A DNA stretch of 6,010 nucleotides from Rhodospirillales bacterium (GTDB lineage: Bacteria; Pseudomonadota; Alphaproteobacteria; Acetobacterales; Acetobacteraceae), in the NCBI GenBank assembly GCA_015654825.1, contig JAATGE010000114.1, forward strand, positions 1-6,010, in the 5' to 3' direction. This document shows, one piece after another, positions 1-3,865 of the stretch. The notes below the pieces were generated by a model, which ran no database searches, was not told the origin of the DNA, and saw only the letters and a list, made by a program, of their open reading frames with translations. Numbering within the stretch: position 1 is the first letter of the stretch; each line of letters begins with the position of its first letter. The position numbers were made by a program, and so were the translations under genes.

Positions 1-498
1 CCCACCATCGTGCCAACCGGCGCCGCCATCAGCCCGCCACCCGGGGCGTCGCCGTCGACGCCGCCCGCGGTGCCGCCCGCTTCGCCATCGCCCGGCACGG
101 ATTCACCGGCCACGCCGGCGATTACAGCGCCGTCAGCGCCGACCCCGGCAATGGCCCCGCCGGCTTCACCTTCACCGCCGGTCGCCGCCCAGCCGGCCGG
201 GCGCATCGTCATCAAGGCGACAGCGGATGTCTGGCTGACCATAAAGCAGAAGGGCGGCCCCGCCTTGCTGAACAAGCTGCTGCATGCGGGCGATAGTTTT
301 CCGGTCCCCCCCGACAAGACCGACCTCACCATGACGACAGGCAATGCGGGCGGTACGGTCATCGACGTCGACGGAACGCCGATCCCGGTCAGCCTCGGCA
401 CCAGCGGCATGGTGCGGCGCGACCTGCCGCTGGACGCGGATATGCTGAAGGCAGGCAAGCTACCGGCGGCGGTGGTTAGGGCGAAGCCGCCTGCGTAA
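1..498 (+). CDS. rodZ: RodZ-like protein, C-terminal part (5' end outside window)
   Basis: The reading frame is open from base 1 and ends with TAA at 496-498, so this is the last 165 codons of a longer gene. A GTG at 10 is in frame but is only an internal codon. About the first 65 visible residues are a low-complexity Pro/Ala/Ser/Thr linker. From base 202 onward there is a compact beta-rich domain: RIVIKATADVWLTI, then a GDSFPVP turn, a TTGNAGG loop, VIDVDGTPIP and a closing VRRDLPLDADMLKAG. This order is typical of the periplasmic C-terminal domain (DUF4115) of RodZ. RodZ is a bitopic protein that links the MreB cytoskeleton to the cell-wall elongation machinery through an N-terminal helix-turn-helix domain. 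That domain and the membrane segment lie outside the window, so the name rests on the C-terminal domain alone. In many proteobacteria rodZ is followed by ispG; here the next gene is convergent and unrelated. Confidence 0.68.
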   Translation, partial: PTIVPTGAAISPPPGASPSTPPAVPPASPSPGTDSPATPAITAPSAPTPAMAPPASPSPPVAAQPAGRIVIKATADVWLTIKQKGGPALLNKLLHAGDSFPVPPDKTDLTMTTGNAGGTVIDVDGTPIPVSLGTSGMVRRDLPLDADMLKAGKLPAAVVRAKPPA

Positions 499-507
499 GG
501 AAGAAGG

Positions 508-548
508 CCAGGGCTCTGCCCTGGACCCGCTGGGGCCTGAGGCCCCAG
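508..548 (+). terminator. Double-hairpin terminator-like unit after the RodZ-like gene
   Basis: Two perfect stems lie back to back. Bases 508-514 pair with 518-524 (7 bp, loop TCT). Bases 530-537 pair with 541-548 (8 bp, loop TGA). They begin 9 bases after the TAA stop. A T-rich tract (TTTCATTTTTG, 555-565) follows 6 bases later, as in a loose intrinsic terminator for plus-strand transcripts. The U-tract is not adjacent to the stem, so termination is likely but not certain. Confidence 0.55.
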
Positions 549-563
549 ACCCCATTTCATTTT

Positions 564-682
564 TGTTCCGAATCCTGGTTCGACCCTGAATCATTTCAGG
601 CGGTCAACGTAACGCCATCCGCCACGTTCGTGGCGCCGCGCCAATGGACGTTACACTCGACGCCGAACCAGGAATCGGAACA
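564..682. repeat. Inner inverted repeat with structured core
   Basis: Bases 564-582 (TGTTCCGAATCCTGGTTCG) pair with 664-682 with one mismatch in 19. Inside lie three further structures. CCTGAA/TTCAGG forms a 6-bp stem with loop TCAT (585-600), present only on the left side. GTAACGCCAT (609-618) pairs with ATGGACGTTAC (644-654) with a single bulged A at 648. Nested inside that, GCCAC/GTGGC (621-634) forms a stem with loop GTTC. The whole could fold as a branched cruciform or RNA. No target-site duplication or transposase was identified. Confidence 0.75.
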
Positions 683-696
683 AATAAAACTGGGGT

Positions 697-740
697 CTGG
701 GGCCTACGGCCCCAGCGGGGTCCAGGGGCAGCGCCCCTGG
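697..740 (-). terminator. Double-hairpin terminator-like unit after the CHRD gene
   Basis: This is the inverted partner of the unit at 508-548. Read on the minus strand, bases 740-733 pair with 729-722 (8 bp, one pair longer than the left copy) and 715-708 pair with 704-697 (8 bp, 3-base loop). A T-rich run follows on the minus strand (complement of the A-rich 682-689). It starts 13 bases beyond the CHRD stop codon, in the right place and orientation to end the CHRD transcript. Confidence 0.55.
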
Positions 741-753
741 CCTTCCTCCCTCC

Positions 754-1179
754 CTAAGGCGCCGGCAGCAACTGGCCGCGGATTTCGCCGCCTTTGTGGG
801 CGTCGGTGTGCACGTTCACGTAATATTGCGCGTTCTCCAGGGCGTGCACCTGCGCGGCGGTCAACGTGGCGGTGCCCTTAATCGGGCTGGTCGGCGTTTC
901 GCCGAGCGGCACGATGACGCCGGCGTTCTTGCCGACCGGGGCGGGGCCGTGGATGTGCGCCATGGTGGCCGGCCCGGTCAGGCCCGACCAGGTAACGGTG
1001 TAGTCCAGCTTCTTCGTCGCGGTATCGAGTGTGGCGTCGACCGTGCCGGTGCCGGCGGTGGTATTGGCGGGCACTTCGCTGGGGCCGAGCATGTCGGCGT
1101 GGAAATGCTCGGTGGCGGCGTATGCGGGCGCGGCTATGAGCAGCGCGGCGCAGACGGCGGTGATGATGCGTGCGGTCAT
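754..1179 (-). CDS. Secreted CHRD-domain protein
   Basis: This is a 141-residue protein. Residues 1-21 form a classic Sec signal peptide: Arg4, a hydrophobic ITAVCAALLIAA core, then a P-A-Y-A cleavage site before Ala22. The rest is one CHRD domain. It shows the opening HFHADMLGPSEVP (25-37), the TGTVDATLD strand, the hallmark AHIHGPA (74-80), and the closing VNVHTDAHKGGEIRGQL (121-137). CHRD domains were first described in chordin and also occur as small exported bacterial proteins. Their bacterial function is not established, so none is assigned here. The ATG start at 1179 is supported by a good Shine-Dalgarno sequence and by the signal peptide beginning directly there. The gene stands alone: convergent with the RodZ-like gene, divergent from the operon at 1336. 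Length is normal for a single-domain member. Confidence 0.9.
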   Translation of the reverse strand: MTARIITAVCAALLIAAPAYAATEHFHADMLGPSEVPANTTAGTGTVDATLDTATKKLDYTVTWSGLTGPATMAHIHGPAPVGKNAGVIVPLGETPTSPIKGTATLTAAQVHALENAQYYVNVHTDAHKGGEIRGQLLPAP

Positions 1180-1184
1180 CGCGA

Positions 1185-1192
1185 TCTCCTTT
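1185..1192 (-). promoter_or_regulatory. Shine-Dalgarno site of the CHRD gene
   Basis: On the minus strand the sequence reads AAAGGAGA, ending 5 bases before the ATG at 1179. This is the only strong ribosome binding site in the window, and it fixes the start of the CHRD protein. Confidence 0.8.
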
Positions 1193-1204
1193 GCTTAACA
1201 TACC

Positions 1205-1223
1205 ATGGGCCCCCGGGGCCCAT
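1205..1223. promoter_or_regulatory. Perfect 19-base palindrome in the divergent intergenic region
   Basis: ATGGGCCCC-C-GGGGCCCAT has two perfect 9-base arms around one central base. It lies 25 bases upstream of the CHRD start and about 112 bases upstream of the start at 1336, within the 156-base divergent gap (1180-1335). In RNA it would be a stable hairpin in the CHRD leader just ahead of the ribosome binding site; in DNA it could be an operator. No confident -35/-10 pair was found around it. Function is unknown. Confidence 0.5.
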
Positions 1224-1335
1224 TCGCCAAGGCGGTCCGAACCGGCTGATTTTACAGCCCATGGCAACCGGGCTAGCTGTGCGCCGCGCCGGGCATACCC
1301 AGCGCGATGACGTTATTTGGGGGCGGCGCCGGCCA

Positions 1336-2700
1336 ATGGAGCGGTTCTGGGAGCATGTGGTCGAGCCTGTGGCGCGCGCGCTGCAGCCGCGCGTGATCCT
1401 GCATTTCGGGGCGCGGCGCGATGGCGTGGTCGATCGGCTGGCGGTGCTGGCGGCCGCCGTCGGCGCCGACCTGCACGTCACCGCGGTAAATCCGGAGGTC
1501 GAGTTTGCCGCGGCCCGTGCGGCCGCGGGCGATCGGCTCATCGTGCATCGGGCGCCGGGGCCGCAGGTGATCGCGCTGATGCCGGCGGCCGAGCTCGCTT
1601 TGATCGACGACGACCCGAACTGGTTTACCGTGCATGCGCTGCTCATGGCGCTGCGCGATCGGGCCGGCGCTCTGGGGCGGCCGTTTCCCACGACGCTGGT
1701 CGCCAACACCGGCTGGCCGTTCGGCCGGCGCGATTCGTACGACGATCCGGGGCGCATCGCGGAGCCGTTCCGCCACCCACACGAGCGCGCCGGCATCGTG
1801 CCCGGCCACGACGCGCTGGCGGCCGGTTTTGGCCTGTTCGCGGACCGCTACAATGCCTCGGAAGCCAACGGCAACCGCTCCGGCGTAATGACTGCGGTCG
1901 AGGATTTCTGTGCGGCCGGGGAAGCGCCGCGGCTGCGCGTGCTGCCGCATTTTTTCGGCCTGACGCTGCTGACCCCGCGCGCCGGCGCCGAGGCGGCATT
2001 GCTGGCGCCGGTGCTGGCGGCGCTCGCGGCCGGGGAGCGGGCCACCGCGCTGGCCGAACAGGTCGAGCAGGCCCGGGTGGTGGCGGAAGTGGCGCGGCGC
2101 GATCTGGAGCAGACGGTCGCGCGCGAACGGGTGCGTGGCGACGCGCTGCACGAAGCGCTGCGCGCCAGGCAAAAGGCAGTGGCGAATTTGTGGGGCCTCC
2201 GTCCCGCTTTGGCGGAAATCCGCGCGCCGATGGCGCATCCGCGGCAGTTCGCGGCGCGCATCGTTCGCCGGGTGCGCCGTGCCCTGAAGCCGGTGGCGCC
2301 GGACGCGGCGCACGCCGATGCGGCGCGGCTGCTGGCGAGCCCGATATTCGATGCCGAATGGTACCTGGCGGCCTACGAGGACGTGCGTGAAAGTGGAACC
2401 GAGCCCGCCGCGCACTACCTGCAAGACGGCGCGCGCGAGGGGCGCGATCCCGGTCCGGCGTTCTCCACCCTGTATTACCTCGCGAACGCGCCCGATGTGG
2501 CGGAGGCCGGGACCAATCCGCTGCTGCATTATCTCGCCGACGGGGTGCCCGAGGGTCGCAATCCCAGTGCGGGTTTCGATACGCGGTATTATCTGGCGGC
2601 CCACTCCGACGTGGCAGAGGCGGGCGCCAATCCGTTGGAACACTACCTCACCGTCGGCCGCGCCGAAGGCCGCCGCTGCCTGCCGCCCGCGTCGGCATGA
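1336..2700 (+). CDS. SAM-methyltransferase-like protein with coiled coil and C-terminal 38-residue repeats
   Basis: 454 residues from ATG 1336. Residues 1-230 resemble class I SAM-methyltransferase-like proteins of polysaccharide clusters: a VILHFGARRDG strand-loop (20-30), an LHVTAVNP strand (46-53), LALIDDDPNWFTVH (87-100, cf. the family's usual IDGDHNWYTV), TGWPFGRRDSYDDP (125-138), FRHP (145-148) and an MTAVEDF helix (185-191). The glycine-rich SAM loop is degenerate (GARRDG) and the acidic residue usual after strand 2 appears to be Asn52, so catalysis is uncertain. A charged heptad-like segment near 240-290 is a probable coiled coil, followed by an Arg-rich linker. Three repeats fill residues 338-454. 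The reading frame is open further upstream, but that part is antisense to the CHRD gene. ATG 1261 is an alternative start; neither has a strong ribosome binding site (a G-run at 1319-1323 precedes 1336). The stop lies 4 bases before the next start, suggesting translational coupling in a surface-glycan operon. Confidence 0.72.
   Translation: MERFWEHVVEPVARALQPRVILHFGARRDGVVDRLAVLAAAVGADLHVTAVNPEVEFAAARAAAGDRLIVHRAPGPQVIALMPAAELALIDDDPNWFTVHALLMALRDRAGALGRPFPTTLVANTGWPFGRRDSYDDPGRIAEPFRHPHERAGIVPGHDALAAGFGLFADRYNASEANGNRSGVMTAVEDFCAAGEAPRLRVLPHFFGLTLLTPRAGAEAALLAPVLAALAAGERATALAEQVEQARVVAEVARRDLEQTVARERVRGDALHEALRARQKAVANLWGLRPALAEIRAPMAHPRQFAARIVRRVRRALKPVAPDAAHADAARLLASPIFDAEWYLAAYEDVRESGTEPAAHYLQDGAREGRDPGPAFSTLYYLANAPDVAEAGTNPLLHYLADGVPEGRNPSAGFDTRYYLAAHSDVAEAGANPLEHYLTVGRAEGRRCLPPASA
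2347..2697 (+). repeat. Three 38-residue protein repeats (FD-x-x-YYLA / DV-x-EAG / HYL / EGR type)
   Basis: Repeats begin at bases 2347, 2461 and 2575, an exact 114-base (38-codon) period. Each has an aromatic start (FDAEWYLA, FSTLYYLA, FDTRYYLA), then D-V-x-E-(A/S)-G with (T/N)-(E/N)-P, HYL, a glycine and a final EGR. This repeat type is found attached to bacterial glycosyltransferases and to calcium-binding secreted proteins. Its exact role is not settled. DNA identity between copies is moderate, so the expansion is old. Confidence 0.8.
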
Positions 2701-2704
2701 CTCA

Positions 2705-3862
2705 ATGACGGCGCGCGGGCGGCGGATCGACGACATCGAGGTGCTGCGCGCCATTGCGGTGCTGATGATGTTGTTGTTCCACATCCCGTTGTTGCTGATT
2801 ACGTGGGAGGTCCCCTGGTGGGACCACCTGACCAAAAATTACCTAAATTTTTGGCCCGGCGTGGATTTGTTCTTCGCCATTTCCGGATTTGTGATCGCAC
2901 GGACGCTGCTGCCTTCGTTGCGGTTGGGCATGGCGACCGCGCAGGCGGCGCGGGCCGCGCTGGCGTTCTGGGTGCGGCGCGCGTGGCGCATCCTGCCGTC
3001 GGCCTGGCTGTGGCTGGGGCTTATTCTGCTGCAGTCGGCGGTGTTCAACCGCAGCCTGGCGCTCGATACGTTCCACGCCAATTTCGAAGCCACCATCGCG
3101 GGCTTGTTGAGCATCGCCAATTTTCGCCTGGCGGAGGGGTTCCTGCATTTCAAGTATGGCGGCAGCCCGCATTATTGGTCGTTGTCGATGGAGGAGCAGT
3201 TCTATGTGCTGCTGCCGCTCGCGGCGCTGTTGTGCGGGCGGTTCCTGGTGCCGGTGCTGGTGGTGGCATTGCTTGCGCTGATGGCGACGCCGCAGAGTCT
3301 CTGGCTGACCTGCTTTCGCGCTCATGCGCTGATCCTGGGCGTGCTTTTGGCGTTGGCCGCGGAGACAAAGGCGTTTGCGGCGTTCGAGCCGGTGGTATTG
3401 GGGCGATCGCGGCTGGCGCGGTTCGCGGCACTGGCGCTGCCCCTGCTGGGCATGGCGGCGGTGGCGCCGCTCGGGCAACGGATCACGCGCCACCCTGACG
3501 ATGTCGTGGCTGTGCTGGCGCTGGTGCCGGTGTTTGTTGCGTGTTTCGATCGGGACTATATTCCACCGCGCGGCGTCCTGCGCCGCGTGATGCTGTGGGC
3601 GGGCAGCCGGTCCTATGCGCTGTATCTGATCCATTTGCCGGTATTTTTCGCAACAAGGGAGATTTGGTTCCGGCTGGCGCCTGCGGGCACGCGGTTCGGC
3701 CCAGGCTGGGAGGTGACGTTCCTGGCCACCGCGGGGGTTCTGCTATTGCCGCTGGCCGAATTGAATTTTCGCATGGTCGAGCGTCCGCTGCGCCGCCACG
3801 GCGCGCGGGTGGCGGCCCGGATCTGGCCGGAAACACTCCCCAACGAAATCGTCGCGGCCTAG
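2705..3862 (+). CDS. Acyltransferase-3 family membrane O-acyltransferase
   Basis: 385 residues, a normal length for the OafA/YrhL-type acyltransferase-3 family. These integral inner-membrane enzymes transfer acetyl or other acyl groups to sugars of surface polysaccharides, lipopolysaccharide or other extracytoplasmic acceptors. Hallmarks in order: IDDIEVLRAIAVLMMLLFH with Arg15 and His26 (the conserved R-x10-H pair), GVDLFFAISGFVI (FFAISGF at 56-62), RRAWRILP (91-98), HYWSLSMEEQFY (WSLS...EEQFY, 158-167), SRSYALYLIHLPVFF (301 on, His310) and a closing MVERPLRR. About ten hydrophobic segments are visible. There is no C-terminal SGNH esterase domain, so this is the single-domain form. The ATG at 2705 sits 4 bases after the preceding stop, lacks its own clear ribosome binding site and is probably coupled. 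The frame is open upstream but overlaps the methyltransferase-like gene. Donor and acceptor cannot be read from the sequence. Confidence 0.92.
   Translation: MTARGRRIDDIEVLRAIAVLMMLLFHIPLLLITWEVPWWDHLTKNYLNFWPGVDLFFAISGFVIARTLLPSLRLGMATAQAARAALAFWVRRAWRILPSAWLWLGLILLQSAVFNRSLALDTFHANFEATIAGLLSIANFRLAEGFLHFKYGGSPHYWSLSMEEQFYVLLPLAALLCGRFLVPVLVVALLALMATPQSLWLTCFRAHALILGVLLALAAETKAFAAFEPVVLGRSRLARFAALALPLLGMAAVAPLGQRITRHPDDVVAVLALVPVFVACFDRDYIPPRGVLRRVMLWAGSRSYALYLIHLPVFFATREIWFRLAPAGTRFGPGWEVTFLATAGVLLLPLAELNFRMVERPLRRHGARVAARIWPETLPNEIVAA
2809..2854 (+). other. Two adjacent intragenic hairpins, the second in an AT-rich patch
   Basis: Inside the acyltransferase gene, GGTCCC (2809-2814) pairs with GGGACC (2820-2825). 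Six bases on, CCAAAAATT (2832-2840) pairs perfectly with AATTTTTGG (2846-2854). The second stem is 9 bp of mostly A/T in a GC-rich gene. It codes the segment before the conserved GVDLFF motif. It may be chance codon content or a real mRNA structure. Confidence 0.4.
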
Positions 3863-3865
3863 ATC

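Larger units (their letters stand above)
499..749. repeat. Composite foldback (long imperfect inverted repeat) between convergent genes
   Basis: Bases 499-582, read on the plus strand, and 664-749, read on the minus strand, are two copies of the same sequence. Each starts with a purine tract ending in AAGGCC, then a CCAGGG...CCCTGG hairpin, an ACCC(C)G spacer, a CTGGGGCC...GGCCCCAG hairpin, ACCCC, an AT-rich stretch and finally TGTTCCGAnTCCTGGTTCG. The 81-base centre (583-663) carries further stem-loops. The element fills nearly the whole gap between the two stop codons: it begins right after the TAA at 498 and ends five bases before the minus-strand stop at 754-756. I see no protein-coding potential of its own. 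GC-rich double hairpins of this type are, as I recall, common behind genes in Acetobacteraceae; a head-to-head pair around a structured core is less ordinary. It could be a REP/BIME-like pair, a non-autonomous mobile element, or simply a two-way terminator. Confidence 0.85.

Noticed and set aside
602..867. The word GGTCAACGT occurs in the foldback core (602-610), in the CHRD gene (859-867) and in copies 1 and 5 of the 15-bp array.
   Set aside because: It is a 9-base match with no shared flanks, one instance is inside a conserved coding region, and no common spacing or context links them; chance is the simpler reading.
630..881. A small plus-strand frame starting in the foldback core.
   Set aside because: It translates the inverted repeat and the antisense of the CHRD gene's 3' end, with no ribosome binding site or recognisable domain.
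796..1335. The frame of the methyltransferase-like gene stays open far upstream, with possible starts from 796.
   Set aside because: This stretch is antisense to the well-supported CHRD gene and its upstream region, reads as Gly/Arg/Val-rich nonsense, and crosses the divergent promoter region.
1273..2835. A 520-codon open frame on the minus strand opposite the methyltransferase-like gene.
   Set aside because: It is Arg/Gln/His-rich shadow translation of a GC-rich gene, with no recognisable domain; the plus strand has clear family motifs and repeats.
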